Positions 51,379-60,592 of a stretch of 64,000 nucleotides of DNA are shown here, piece by piece. Each line of letters opens with the position of its first letter. Within the stretch, counting starts at the first letter, position 1. The notes beneath the pieces were generated by a model. It searched no databases and was not told where the DNA came from. It was given only the letters and a program-made list of their open reading frames with translations. Source of the stretch: JBKEDF01 sp047975325 (GTDB taxonomy: Bacteria; Pseudomonadota; Alphaproteobacteria; Rhodobacterales; Rhodobacteraceae). The translations under genes were made by a program, and so were the position numbers. The DNA lies in NCBI GenBank assembly GCA_047975325.1, contig JBKEDF010000014.1, forward strand, positions 20,391 through 84,390, in the 5' to 3' direction.

Positions 51379-52551
51379 TCATTGCAGATCGGCAAAGGCC
51401 TTTTGTAGCCGCTCCACGGCGCTTTCGATCCGCGCGCGCGGCGTGGCCAGGTTGAACCGCAGGAAGTTTTCCCCGCCCGCACCAAAGGTTTCGCCATGAT
51501 TGGCGGCAATCTTTGCTTCCTTTTCCACGCGCTGCCGGAATTCTTCGGGTGCCATACCCGCATCTTCGAAATCCACCCAGGCCAGATAGGTCGCCTCAAG
51601 CGGCATTGAGGCAAGACCCGGGATTGCCCGGATCCCGTCATCAAACAGCTTTCGGTTGCCATCGAGATAGCCCATCAGCGCATCGACCCAGTCTGCCCCC
51701 TCCGGCGAATATCCCGCCTCGGCCATGAACAATCCGAAGGAATTGGGCGAAAGCCCCAATCCTGCCATCCGCGCGGCAAAACGGGCCCGCAGGGTTTCAT
51801 CCGGGATAATGACATTGCCGGTATGGCTGCCCGCGATATTGAAGGTCTTGGTTGACGCGGTCAGCATCAGCAAGCGATCCGTCACCTCCGGCGCGGCCTC
51901 CGGCATCGGAACATGGCGCTGGCCGGGATAGACCAGATCATGATGGATCTCATCGGAAACCAGGATCAGATCATGGCGCTTGCAAAAGGCCGCCACGCCC
52001 TGCAATTCCGCCCTGGTCCAGACACGGCCGCCGGGATTATGCGGGGAACAGAGGATCAGCATCTTTTCCTTGCCCGTCATCTGCACATCCCAGGCGTCAA
52101 AATCCATTTCATAGCGGCCATCGCGCATGGCCAGACGACATTCGACAACCTCGCGTCCGGCAGCTTCGATAACGCGGGCAAAGGCGTGATAAACCGGTGT
52201 CATCAGCACGATACCGTCATCCGGTTCAGAAAAGGCATCGACACAGATTGCGGTGCCGTTGACCAGCCCATGCGTGGTGAATATCCAGTCGCGTTCAACC
52301 TGCCAGCCGTGCCGTGTTTTCATCCACCAGCGGATCGCATCGCGATAGGCAGCATCATCACCGTAATAGCCATAGACACCGTGATCGAGCATGCCCTGCA
52401 GGGCCTTCTGGATACAGGCAGGAGGCCGGAAATCCATATCCGCCACCCACATGGCGATGCCCTCACCCGCGGGCACGCCATAAAGTTTCTCCATCATGTC
52501 CCATTTCGCCGAATGGGTGCCGTAACGATCAATCTCTTCGTCGAAATTCAT
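51379..52551 (-). CDS. patB: MalY/PatB-type C-S lyase (PLP aminotransferase fold)
   Basis: A 390-residue fold-type I PLP enzyme that cleaves cystathionine or related thioethers. Typical elements are GIAMWVADMDFRPP at the start, GVYGYYGDDAAYRDAI, the LILCSPHNPGGRVWT segment, EIHHDLVYPG, and the cofactor lysine in STKTFNIAGSHTGN. The long frame upstream has no similarity, so the ATG at MNFDEEIDRYG is used, with a GGGGACAGAGG-type ribosome site. The substrate is not known. Confidence 0.9.
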   Translation of the reverse strand: MNFDEEIDRYGTHSAKWDMMEKLYGVPAGEGIAMWVADMDFRPPACIQKALQGMLDHGVYGYYGDDAAYRDAIRWWMKTRHGWQVERDWIFTTHGLVNGTAICVDAFSEPDDGIVLMTPVYHAFARVIEAAGREVVECRLAMRDGRYEMDFDAWDVQMTGKEKMLILCSPHNPGGRVWTRAELQGVAAFCKRHDLILVSDEIHHDLVYPGQRHVPMPEAAPEVTDRLLMLTASTKTFNIAGSHTGNVIIPDETLRARFAARMAGLGLSPNSFGLFMAEAGYSPEGADWVDALMGYLDGNRKLFDDGIRAIPGLASMPLEATYLAWVDFEDAGMAPEEFRQRVEKEAKIAANHGETFGAGGENFLRFNLATPRARIESAVERLQKAFADLQ

Positions 52552-52728
52552 GCCTCTGTCCCCTTGTTTGCGCCCGAAGTCAGGGCTTTCGTCACGCCTG
52601 TGCCAGTTTGCCCGGGCTTTCGTGCCGGCACGGCACGTTGCAACAGCGAAACGGTGGAGGCAAGCCATGACAGGACAAAACAGGCGGACAAGTATTCCCG
52701 GGCTGTTGAAACCGTCCTTCCGCCGGGT

Positions 52729-53736
52729 CTATTCGCCGGTGGATGCATGTACTTTCTGCACCTTGCAAAGCACGGCAGCGGCCTGTTCCAGCGAACGCAG
52801 CCGTGCCTCGGGATCATAGACCATGGCGGTAATGATCACCTCATCGGGTTGATAGCGTTCAACCAGCGCCGTCAACTGTCGCTGCGCCGTCTTTGGGGCG
52901 CCGACCGCCGAACAGGACAGCGCCTGACGGGCGGAGGCCAGGATCGGGGCGGAAAATTCCGTCTCCAGATCATTGGTCGGGGGCGGAAGCTTTCCGGGTT
53001 TTCCACTGCGCAGCCGCGCAAAGCTGCGGATCTGCGAGGAACGCTGGAACTCCGCCTCCTCATCGGTATCCGCCACAACCATCCCCACCGCCATCATGAA
53101 CCAGGGTTTTTCAAGATAGGCAGAGGGTCGGAAGCCACGCCGATAGATATCTGCGGCTTCTTCCAGCATGGCAGGTGCAAAATGGGATGCAAAGGCATAG
53201 GGCAGGCCCAGATGCGCGGCAAGCTGGGCCCCGAAAAGGCTGGAGCCAAGGATCCAGACAGGCACATTCGTCCCCTGCCCCGGCACCGCAACGATCGGCC
53301 CCGTCTCATCACCCAGAAAGCCCAGAAGTTCGACAACATCCTGCGGAAAGGTATCGGCGGCCTGCATGTAACGCCGCAGCGCACGGGCCGTTGCACCATC
53401 CGTTCCGGGCGCGCGGCCAAGGCCCAGATCGATCCGCCCGGGATAAAGCGTTTCAAGCGTCCCGAACTGTTCGGCAATCACCATCGGGGCATGATTCGGA
53501 AGCATGATCCCCCCCGCACCGACGCGGATAGTGCGCGTTCCCCCCGCGACATGGCCAATCACCACCGCAGTTGCAGCAGAGGCAATACCGGGAATATTGT
53601 GATGTTCCGCCACCCAGAAGCGATGAAAACCGAGCCTTTCGGCCTGCTGCGCAAGCCTCAGGGTGTCGGCCAGCGCCTCGGCAGCACCCGACCCTTCAAT
53701 GATCGGCGAAAGGTCGAGCAGGGAAAATCTTTGCAT
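52729..53736 (-). CDS. LLM-class flavin-dependent oxidoreductase
   Basis: A bacterial-luciferase-like monooxygenase or reductase using FMN, 335 residues. Family segments are RFSLLDLSPI at the start, RFWVAEHHNIPGIASAAT, IRVGAGGIMLPNHAPMVIAEQFGTLETLYPGRIDLGLGRAPGTD (by position about 75-118), and SSLFGAQLAAHLGLPYAFASHFAP. The member resembles the widespread LLM proteins annotated from the luxA-like YhbW group. Substrate unknown. Confidence 0.88.
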   Translation of the reverse strand: MQRFSLLDLSPIIEGSGAAEALADTLRLAQQAERLGFHRFWVAEHHNIPGIASAATAVVIGHVAGGTRTIRVGAGGIMLPNHAPMVIAEQFGTLETLYPGRIDLGLGRAPGTDGATARALRRYMQAADTFPQDVVELLGFLGDETGPIVAVPGQGTNVPVWILGSSLFGAQLAAHLGLPYAFASHFAPAMLEEAADIYRRGFRPSAYLEKPWFMMAVGMVVADTDEEAEFQRSSQIRSFARLRSGKPGKLPPPTNDLETEFSAPILASARQALSCSAVGAPKTAQRQLTALVERYQPDEVIITAMVYDPEARLRSLEQAAAVLCKVQKVHASTGE

Positions 53737-53853
53737 GGGGCCATCCTTCATCCTGCCCATGATATGGCGATATCACTGGCAGGTTCAAACCGGATCGGCA
53801 AGGCCGTCGGGATTCTGATCTCCAACGGGGGACTATAATTCCCGGATTACCCT

Positions 53854-55155
53854 TCATTCCGCCGCGCGGGCAGCGGGGTTGTTGGGATGGGTTGTCCAAT
53901 TCGCATAGTCGCCAACCATCGCACCGGTGCGGGGATCAGTAAGGCCATGGGCCAGCGGTTCCATGGTAATGCAGTTTTCCACCGGGCAGACATTGACACA
54001 AAGGTTGCAGGCCACGCATTCGGCATCATTGACCTCGAAGACCCTTCCCTCCTTCATCCAGATCGCCTGATGACTGGTATCCTCGCAGGCGGCATAACAG
54101 CGGCCGCATTTGATACAGGCCTCCTGATTGATCCGGGCCTTTGCAACATAGTTAAGGTTGAGAAACTGCCAGTCGGTCACATTGGGCACCGCACGGCCGA
54201 CCAGATCGGCGGTGCTGGCCATGCCCTTTTCATCCATATACTGGCCAAGGCCGGAAATCATTTCCTGGACGATCTTGAAGCCATAGGTCATTGCCGCGGT
54301 GCAGACCTGCACATTGCCCGCCCCCAGTGCCATGAATTCCGCCGCATCGCGCCAGGTCGTCACCCCTCCGATACCTGAAATCGGCAGGCCACGGGTTTCC
54401 GCGCTGCGGGCGATTTCGGCCACCATATTCAACGCGATGGGCTTCACCGCCGGGCCGCAATAGCCGCCATGCGCGCCCTTGCCGTCAATCATGGGCTCGG
54501 GGCTGAAACTGTCCAGATCCACCGAGGTGATGGAATTGATCGTATTGATCAGGCTGACCGCATCCGCGCCCCCGCGTTTCGCCGCCTCGGCCGGTTTGCG
54601 GATATCGGTAATGTTCGGGGTCAGTTTCACGATGCAGGGCATGCGGCTGTATTGCTTGACCCAGCGCGTTACCATTTCGATATATTCGGGCACCTGCCCC
54701 ACGGCGGACCCCATGCCGCGTTCGCTCATCCCATGCGGGCAGCCGAAATTCAGTTCCACCCCGTCGGCACCGGTATCCTCGATCTGGGCAAGGATCGTCT
54801 TCCAGCTGTCCTCATCGCAGGGCACCATCAGCGAAATGACAAGTGCGCGATCGGGATAGTCCCGTTTCACCTGCTTGATCTCACGCAGGTTCACCTCCAG
54901 CGGGCGATCGGTGATAAGTTCAATATTGTTCAGCCCAAGAAGCCTCCGGTCCGCCCCCCAGACAGCCCCGTATCGCGGGCCATTCACATTGACGACGGGC
55001 GGACCCTCGGCACCAAGCGTTTTCCACACGACGCCGCCCCAGCCCGCCTCAAAGGCCCGGCGGACGTTATATTCCTTATCCGTCGGCGGCGCGGAGGCGA
55101 GCCAGAACGGGTTGGGCGATTTGATACCGACGAAGCTTGTCGTGAGATCAGCCAT
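53854..55155 (-). CDS. preA: NAD-dependent dihydropyrimidine dehydrogenase subunit PreA
   Basis: Catalytic FMN and iron-sulfur subunit of dihydropyrimidine dehydrogenase, reducing uracil and thymine with PreT; 433 residues. The FMN barrel (ELNFGCPHGMSERGMGSAVGQ, by position about 138-158) is followed by two [4Fe-4S] ferredoxin motifs CIKCGRCYAAC and CVACNLCVNVC. At the place of the mammalian active-site Cys loop (GLACGQ) the sequence reads GSAVGQ, as in other bacterial PreA proteins I recall. GGGAGG precedes the ATG. preT is not adjacent but 2 kb upstream. Confidence 0.95.
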   Translation of the reverse strand: MADLTTSFVGIKSPNPFWLASAPPTDKEYNVRRAFEAGWGGVVWKTLGAEGPPVVNVNGPRYGAVWGADRRLLGLNNIELITDRPLEVNLREIKQVKRDYPDRALVISLMVPCDEDSWKTILAQIEDTGADGVELNFGCPHGMSERGMGSAVGQVPEYIEMVTRWVKQYSRMPCIVKLTPNITDIRKPAEAAKRGGADAVSLINTINSITSVDLDSFSPEPMIDGKGAHGGYCGPAVKPIALNMVAEIARSAETRGLPISGIGGVTTWRDAAEFMALGAGNVQVCTAAMTYGFKIVQEMISGLGQYMDEKGMASTADLVGRAVPNVTDWQFLNLNYVAKARINQEACIKCGRCYAACEDTSHQAIWMKEGRVFEVNDAECVACNLCVNVCPVENCITMEPLAHGLTDPRTGAMVGDYANWTTHPNNPAARAAE

Positions 55156-55212
55156 GCAATCCTCCCATCGCGCCGGGGCGGATCATCTGCGCCGAACGCC
55201 AGTTGTAACGGG

Positions 55213-55746
55213 TCAGAGCCCGAGGGTTTGCCAGATCCAGGCCAGGGCATTTCCCCCCAGTTCCCCGGATTTCGGAATGATATAGGCCCAGGCCAGTGCG
55301 CCGATCAGGTTGAACAGGCCGAAACGGGCGTAGGACATGCCGCTGAAGCCGGAAAAGACCGGCATGATGGCGCGGAGCGGCCCCAGGAAATGCCCGATGA
55401 CGATTGCCGCATCGCCCCATTTGTTGAAGGTGTGGCGCACGCGGTCCACCAGTTCCGGGTTTCGGCGCAGGGGTTTGAAATTCATGATATCGTCGCCGTA
55501 GTGATGGCCGATCCACCAGGACAGGCTTGCCCCCAGGATGGCCCCCAGAAAGGCCGCAAGCCAGACTGGCCAGAACCCCACGACCCCGGCTGCAACCAGA
55601 CCGCCGACCCCTACCAGGATAACCGTGGAAGGAACGAAGATGGACAGAAAGATCGTCGTTTCCGCCGCAGCACATAGTGCAACGATCACCGGGATCCAAT
55701 GACCGTGCATGGAAAGAAAGGCAATGACAGTATCGGTATCGGGCAT
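55213..55746 (-). CDS. DedA-family membrane protein
   Basis: A 177-residue inner-membrane protein of the DedA/SNARE-associated superfamily with four to five hydrophobic helices. Conserved motifs appear: ETTIFLSIFVPS (the acidic residue and proline of the reentrant loop), LGASLSWWIGHHYG and FLGPLRAIMPVFSG. DedA proteins act in lipid translocation and membrane homeostasis. It lies between the glycosyltransferase and preA, an unexpected place in a pyrimidine operon. Confidence 0.88.
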   Translation of the reverse strand: MPDTDTVIAFLSMHGHWIPVIVALCAAAETTIFLSIFVPSTVILVGVGGLVAAGVVGFWPVWLAAFLGAILGASLSWWIGHHYGDDIMNFKPLRRNPELVDRVRHTFNKWGDAAIVIGHFLGPLRAIMPVFSGFSGMSYARFGLFNLIGALAWAYIIPKSGELGGNALAWIWQTLGL

Positions 55747-55914
55747 GGGGGTTCTGTTCTGAAGACGGGATCAGATATGACATCGCCAAGGCCCGCCGCC
55801 AAGCCTGCCCCGAAGCAACATCAGACCGGCCCCCATCCGGGGCTGGAATGAACAGCGGGCGGCGGGACGGCGCAAGGGCGGGATCCAAAAACGGACCGGT
55901 CATGGCATATCCTC

Positions 55915-57159
55915 TCAATTCATCAAAGCGGCAGGCGGCATCTGGCTGCGGATGATCTCGCTTCGATGCCGGAACACCTGATTGCGCGTCAGGTGTTCCG
56001 CCGATGCCCCGGCGCGCGTGATCAGTTCGGCCAGCCTGGCACGGTTCGTGTCCAGCCCCGCCACAATATCCACCAGCCCGCCCACTGCGCCGCGCGGTAC
56101 CAGTTCGCCGGCGCCCCTCTCACTGACCAGATCTGCCGAGAACAGGTCACGATATCCGATCAGTGGCGTTGCGGCATGCAGGCTTTCGATCAGGTTGCGT
56201 GGCGATTCATCGGTCAGATGGCAGAAAAGCATGACATGCGCCTGTCGATAAAAATCGCGAACCTTTTTTCGATCTGAAACAAAGCCCTCAAACACCAGAT
56301 CCTCTGCGGTCAGCCCGCCTTCCGAGGCAGCCTCACGCATCTTGTCCAGCATTTCGCCATCGCCAAGCCAGCGCGCGGCAAAGACAACACCCCGCTGCTT
56401 GAGCCCGATCAGCACCTTCATCCAATCCAGCGGCCCCTTCATCCGCGAAGCGCGACCGCAATAGAGGATGTTGAGCCTGCCCTCCATTGCCGCGCCCGCC
56501 TTGACGGCCACGACATCATTGCTCAACCGGTCTTCTTCGGTGAAATGCACATCTTCGACCTGACAGGGATTTTTCGCGATTCCCTTGAAGTGGTCAAAAA
56601 CAGTTGCGCCATGCAGAAGACTGAGCGTGGCCGTCCGGACTGCACGTTTTTCGTGCCGTTCAATCACTGCCGCCTTGATCGTGGATTTGACCTTGTCCTT
56701 GATCCCCCCGGCAGTGGCAGTGCGCACGACCTGCGATTCCACACGATCGAACCAGACGGCATGGGGAATGCCATTTCGTCGGGCGGCAGCGGCGGCGATT
56801 TCACCCGGATCCCCGATCCAGCCCCCGTAGCCGAACGTATGATAGCGCGTTTGATTCATCAGCTTCAGGAAACAGGCACCAATCGCGCGGCGTTCCCGCA
56901 GATAGGTCCGCAGATCATAAGTATCCGGCAAGGGAATAATATCGATCCCGGCCGCCGACAGCTCTGCAATATCAACCTCGCACCAACCTGGGGGGGGCAG
57001 TTCGTCAAGGCAGATGGCAAAGGCACAAACATGTTCAAAATTGTCGCGCCATGCATGGAGACCCGAAACTGTCTGACTCTCGACCGACAACCGGTCGTTC
57101 CCGGCGCGAAACATCGGTGCCGTGATCCCCAATAGCAGAGAGTCGTCAGTTGCTCCCAT
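55915..57159 (-). CDS. Glycosyltransferase (GT-B, group 1 type)
   Basis: A 414-residue GT4-like glycosyltransferase. The C-terminal half holds the donor-site pattern: LNILYCGRASRMKGPLDWMKVL, VFAARWLGDGEMLDKM, FEGFVSDRKKVRDFYRQA, and the E-x7-E region DESPRNLIESLHAATPLIGY. The start ATG lies within the end of preT (14-base overlap). No other glycan genes are close, so the acceptor is unknown. A cytoplasmic protein with no clear membrane helix. Confidence 0.85.
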   Translation of the reverse strand: MGATDDSLLLGITAPMFRAGNDRLSVESQTVSGLHAWRDNFEHVCAFAICLDELPPPGWCEVDIAELSAAGIDIIPLPDTYDLRTYLRERRAIGACFLKLMNQTRYHTFGYGGWIGDPGEIAAAAARRNGIPHAVWFDRVESQVVRTATAGGIKDKVKSTIKAAVIERHEKRAVRTATLSLLHGATVFDHFKGIAKNPCQVEDVHFTEEDRLSNDVVAVKAGAAMEGRLNILYCGRASRMKGPLDWMKVLIGLKQRGVVFAARWLGDGEMLDKMREAASEGGLTAEDLVFEGFVSDRKKVRDFYRQAHVMLFCHLTDESPRNLIESLHAATPLIGYRDLFSADLVSERGAGELVPRGAVGGLVDIVAGLDTNRARLAELITRAGASAEHLTRNQVFRHRSEIIRSQMPPAALMN

Positions 57160-58468
57160 GCAATACCCCGTCAATCGCCTCCGCCGCATCGCGGCCCTGC
57201 GCCACGGCGGTGACGGTCAGGTCCTCGTCGCCGCTGCAGTCCCCGCCGACCCAGACATCGGAGAGCCCGGTTTGCGATGCCAGCTTTGCCCCGTTCCGCG
57301 CCAGATCCTCAGGTACATCCTGCAACAACTGGCCAATAGCTTTCAACACCTGATCGGCCTTCAGGCGAAAGGTTTCCGTACCGTTATGCAGCCCATCAGG
57401 GCCCTCTTCGGTATAGGCAAATTCGATCGCCTCCAGCACATCCCCGCCATGGATGGCCACCGGGGCGGCATTGCAGATGATTCGGACCCCGGCATTTTGC
57501 GCGTGTTCCTGTTCATGGGCCGAAGCAGACATCCGTTCCTGCCCGCGCCGATAGACGATGGTTACGTTTTCCGCCCCCAGAAGCCGCGATTGCACTGCGG
57601 CATCCACCGCCGTCATCCCTCCACCGATCACCACCACATCGCGACCGACGGGAAGCGCCGCGCGGTCGGGCTGCTGGCGCAGTTCGGCGATGAAATCGAC
57701 CGCATCGCGAACCGCCGGAAGATCCTCCCCCTCCAGGCGCAGGGCGTTGACGCCCGAAAGACCGATCCCGAGGAAGACCGCATCATGTTCGCGGCGCAGT
57801 TCCTCCAGGGTCGTATCGCGACCCAGTTCGACACCGTTGCGGATTTCGATACCGCCGATCCCCAGCAGCCAGTTGATTTCGCTTTGGGCAAAATCCCCGA
57901 CCGCCTTGTAGGAGGCGATGCCATATTCGTTCAACCCACCGGGTTTTGCCCGCCGTTCATAGATGATGACGTCATGCCCGCGCATCGCCAGCCGATGTGC
58001 ACAGGCCAGCCCTGCGGGGCCAGCCCCCACCACCGCCACACGCCTGCCTGTTGCGGGCGCACGCGCATAGGGATGCGACGCCCCCATCAAATGATCCGTC
58101 GCGAATCGTTGCAGGCGGCCGATTTCCACCGGCTTGCCTTCGGCCTCCTCGCGCACGCAGGCCTCTTCGCACAGGGTTTCGGTCGGGCAAACCCGGGCGC
58201 ACATCCCGCCCAGGATATTCTGATCCCATATCGTGCGCGCGGCAGCCCCGGGAGTACCCGTCGCGATCTGCCGGATGAAAAGCGGGATATCGATTGATGT
58301 CGGACAGGCCGTGATACAGGGGGCGTCGTGACAGAAGTAACACCGATCCGCCGCAACCTGCGCCTCATGGCCGTCAAGTGGCGGCTGATGGTCGGAGAAA
58401 TTTCTGGCATAGGTTTCGGCGGGCAGGCGTCCCGGGACGATACCGGGCGTCAGCTGGCTATTGGTCAC
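57146..58468 (-). CDS. preT: NAD-dependent dihydropyrimidine dehydrogenase subunit PreT
   Basis: Electron-input subunit of dihydropyrimidine dehydrogenase, 440 residues, GltD-like. N-terminal cysteines bind two [4Fe-4S] clusters (CYFCHDAPCITACPT and CARVCPTETLCEEAC). The FAD site is VAVVGAGPAGLACAHRL and the NADH site VVVIGGGMTAVDAAVQ. The start is taken as GTG, with AAGGGAGG 8 bases upstream; an in-frame TTG start 7 codons earlier has no ribosome site. It passes electrons to PreA. A RutR-like palindrome lies about 60 bases upstream. Confidence 0.94.
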   Translation of the reverse strand: MTNSQLTPGIVPGRLPAETYARNFSDHQPPLDGHEAQVAADRCYFCHDAPCITACPTSIDIPLFIRQIATGTPGAAARTIWDQNILGGMCARVCPTETLCEEACVREEAEGKPVEIGRLQRFATDHLMGASHPYARAPATGRRVAVVGAGPAGLACAHRLAMRGHDVIIYERRAKPGGLNEYGIASYKAVGDFAQSEINWLLGIGGIEIRNGVELGRDTTLEELRREHDAVFLGIGLSGVNALRLEGEDLPAVRDAVDFIAELRQQPDRAALPVGRDVVVIGGGMTAVDAAVQSRLLGAENVTIVYRRGQERMSASAHEQEHAQNAGVRIICNAAPVAIHGGDVLEAIEFAYTEEGPDGLHNGTETFRLKADQVLKAIGQLLQDVPEDLARNGAKLASQTGLSDVWVGGDCSGDEDLTVTAVAQGRDAAEAIDGVLHGSN

Positions 58469-58525
58469 GGCAGGGGCCTCCCTTTGCAACGCTTCGCTGC
58501 ATGGATGTTGCCATGACCCCGATAT

Positions 58526-58541
58526 TTTATCAAATGGTAAA
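58526..58541 (-). promoter_or_regulatory. RutR-like palindrome upstream of preT
   Basis: The 16-base element TTTATCAAATGGTAAA (plus strand) has near-perfect dyad symmetry. Read on the minus strand it agrees with the RutR consensus TTGACCA-N2-TGGTCAA at 11 of its 14 defined positions. It lies 58-73 bases upstream of the preT start in an AT-rich stretch that looks like a promoter. RutR regulates pyrimidine breakdown in proteobacteria. Confidence 0.5.
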
Positions 58542-58685
58542 TTTTATTTCCCGCCGTCCCGGAGGCAACTCATGCTTTTCACGCCGAAATGCCTCGCGTA
58601 TAAGGCGCGACATAACCGAGCCTCGAACCCCATGCGACGGCAATGGGCAGGGGCAGGACCGGCAGGGACGTCAACCGAGGACCGT

Positions 58686-59183
58686 ATGAGCAAACATTCC
58701 ACCGATGCCGATGTCGCCTTCGTCAAGGCGCTGGCCGAAATCCTGAACGACAACGAGTTGACCGAACTTTCGGTGAAACGCGAATATGGCGAGGATGACA
58801 GCCTCGATATCCGCGTCGTCAAACAGGCCACGATCATTGCCGGGCCAACCATTGCTGCGGCGCCTGCCCCCCTGGCGGCCCCGACTGCCGTCGCCCCGGC
58901 ACCTGCGGCAGCAGCGGCAACCGAACAGCAGGAAGATCCGGCCCAGCATCCCGGCGCCGTGACCTCCCCGATGGTCGGCACCGCCTATCTGGCGCCCGAA
59001 CCCGGCGCATCGCCCTTCGTTACGGTCGGCGCAACCGTAACCGAGGGACAGACGCTGATGATCATCGAAGCCATGAAGACGATGAACCATATCCCCTCCC
59101 CCTGCGCGGGCACCGTTCGCCGGATCCTGGTGGAAGATGGCACGCCCATCGAATATGGCGCGCCGCTGATGATCATCGAATAA
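58686..59183 (+). CDS. accB: Biotin carboxyl carrier protein of acetyl-CoA carboxylase
   Basis: Carries the biotin of acetyl-CoA carboxylase, first step of fatty-acid synthesis; 165 residues. An N-terminal domain (VAFVKALAEILNDNELTEL) is joined by an Ala/Pro-rich linker (about residues 55-85) to the biotinyl domain with the target lysine in EAMKTMNHI. It is followed by accC with a 10-base gap. The start ATG is at MSKHSTDADV; the open frame upstream is not coding. Confidence 0.95.
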   Translation: MSKHSTDADVAFVKALAEILNDNELTELSVKREYGEDDSLDIRVVKQATIIAGPTIAAAPAPLAAPTAVAPAPAAAAATEQQEDPAQHPGAVTSPMVGTAYLAPEPGASPFVTVGATVTEGQTLMIIEAMKTMNHIPSPCAGTVRRILVEDGTPIEYGAPLMIIE

Positions 59184-59193
59184 GGATCGGGCC

Positions 59194-60540
59194 ATGTTCG
59201 AAAAGATCCTGATCGCCAACCGGGGGGAAATCGCGCTCCGTGTGATCCGCGCCTGTCAGGAAATGGGGATCAAATCGGTCGCCATCCATTCCACCGCCGA
59301 TACCGATGCGATGCATGTGCGCATGGCCGATGAAAGCATCTGTATCGGGCCGGCACCCTCGGGGGGGAGTTACCTCAACAAGGCGGCGATCATTTCGGCC
59401 TGTGAAATCACCGGTGCACAGGCGGTTCATCCCGGCTACGGTTTCCTGTCCGAAAATGCCGCTTTCGTACAGGCCCTCGAAGATCACGGAATTACCTTCA
59501 TCGGCCCTTCCGCGGAACATATCCGCATCATGGGCGACAAGATCACCGCCAAGGAAACCGTCAAGGCCCTGGGTATCCCTGTCGTGCCCGGCTCCGATGG
59601 CGGCGTGGCCGATTTCGAAACCGCATCCACCGTTGCCCGGGAAATCGGATTTCCGGTCATCATCAAGGCCACGGCGGGCGGCGGCGGGCGCGGCATGAAG
59701 GTTGCCCATGATGCCGATGATCTGGAAATCGCCTTCCGTACTGCCCGTTCGGAAGCCAAGGCCGCCTTTGGCAATGATGAAGTCTATATCGAAAAATACC
59801 TCCAGAAACCCCGCCATATCGAGATCCAGATCTTTGGTGACGGGCACGGCAAGGCGGTACATCTGGGCGAACGCGACTGTTCCCTGCAACGCCGTCACCA
59901 GAAGGTTTTCGAGGAAGCCCCCGGCCCCGTCATCACCGATGCCCTGCGCGAAAAGATCGGCGCGATCTGCGCCGATGCGGTCGCCAAGATCAACTATATC
60001 GGCGCGGGAACCATCGAGTTCCTTTATGAGGATGGGGAGTTTTATTTCATCGAAATGAACACCCGGCTTCAGGTTGAACATCCGGTAACGGAGGCAATCT
60101 TCGGCGTTGATCTTGTCCGCGAACAGATCCGCGTTGCGGCTGGAATGCCGATGTCGTTCACCCAGGAGGAGCTGGAAATCGCGGGCCATGCGATCGAGGT
60201 CCGGATCAATGCCGAAAAACTGCCGACCTTCGCCCCCTGCCCGGGCAAGGTGCGCACCTTTCACGCCCCGGGCGGGCTGGGGGTACGGATGGATTCGGCC
60301 CTTTATGGCGGCTATACGATTCCGCCCTATTACGACAGCCTGATCGGCAAGCTGATCGTGCATGGCCGGGACCGGCATGAGGCATTGGCACGGCTGCATC
60401 GCGCCCTGGGGGAATTGATCGTGGATGGGGTGGACACCACCGTGCCGCTGTTTCACGCCCTGCTGGCTGAACCCGATATCCAGAATGGCGAATACAACAT
60501 CCACTGGCTTGAAAAATGGCTGGCCGAACAATTTGGCTGA
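59194..60540 (+). CDS. accC: Biotin carboxylase of acetyl-CoA carboxylase
   Basis: ATP-dependent carboxylation of biotin, 448 residues. It shows the N-terminal ILIANRGEIALRVIRAC, the ATP-grasp glycine loop KATAGGGGRGMK, the catalytic EMNTRLQVEHPVTE and the C-terminal domain. The gene order accB-accC is standard. Length and motifs are complete. Confidence 0.97.
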   Translation: MFEKILIANRGEIALRVIRACQEMGIKSVAIHSTADTDAMHVRMADESICIGPAPSGGSYLNKAAIISACEITGAQAVHPGYGFLSENAAFVQALEDHGITFIGPSAEHIRIMGDKITAKETVKALGIPVVPGSDGGVADFETASTVAREIGFPVIIKATAGGGGRGMKVAHDADDLEIAFRTARSEAKAAFGNDEVYIEKYLQKPRHIEIQIFGDGHGKAVHLGERDCSLQRRHQKVFEEAPGPVITDALREKIGAICADAVAKINYIGAGTIEFLYEDGEFYFIEMNTRLQVEHPVTEAIFGVDLVREQIRVAAGMPMSFTQEELEIAGHAIEVRINAEKLPTFAPCPGKVRTFHAPGGLGVRMDSALYGGYTIPPYYDSLIGKLIVHGRDRHEALARLHRALGELIVDGVDTTVPLFHALLAEPDIQNGEYNIHWLEKWLAEQFG

Positions 60541-60592
60541 CCCCTGAAAGACCGGCGGTGGCAGGATCATATCCTGCCCCTCCGCCCCCGGC

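Noticed and set aside
51913..53838. Plus-strand frame of about 640 codons
   Set aside because: It is antisense to the C-S lyase and LLM genes, which have clear family motifs; a shadow frame.
53854..55155. Loss of the active-site Cys in PreA (GSAVGQ instead of GLACGQ)
   Set aside because: Bacterial PreA proteins that I recall share this difference from the mammalian enzyme, so it is not a sign of inactivation.
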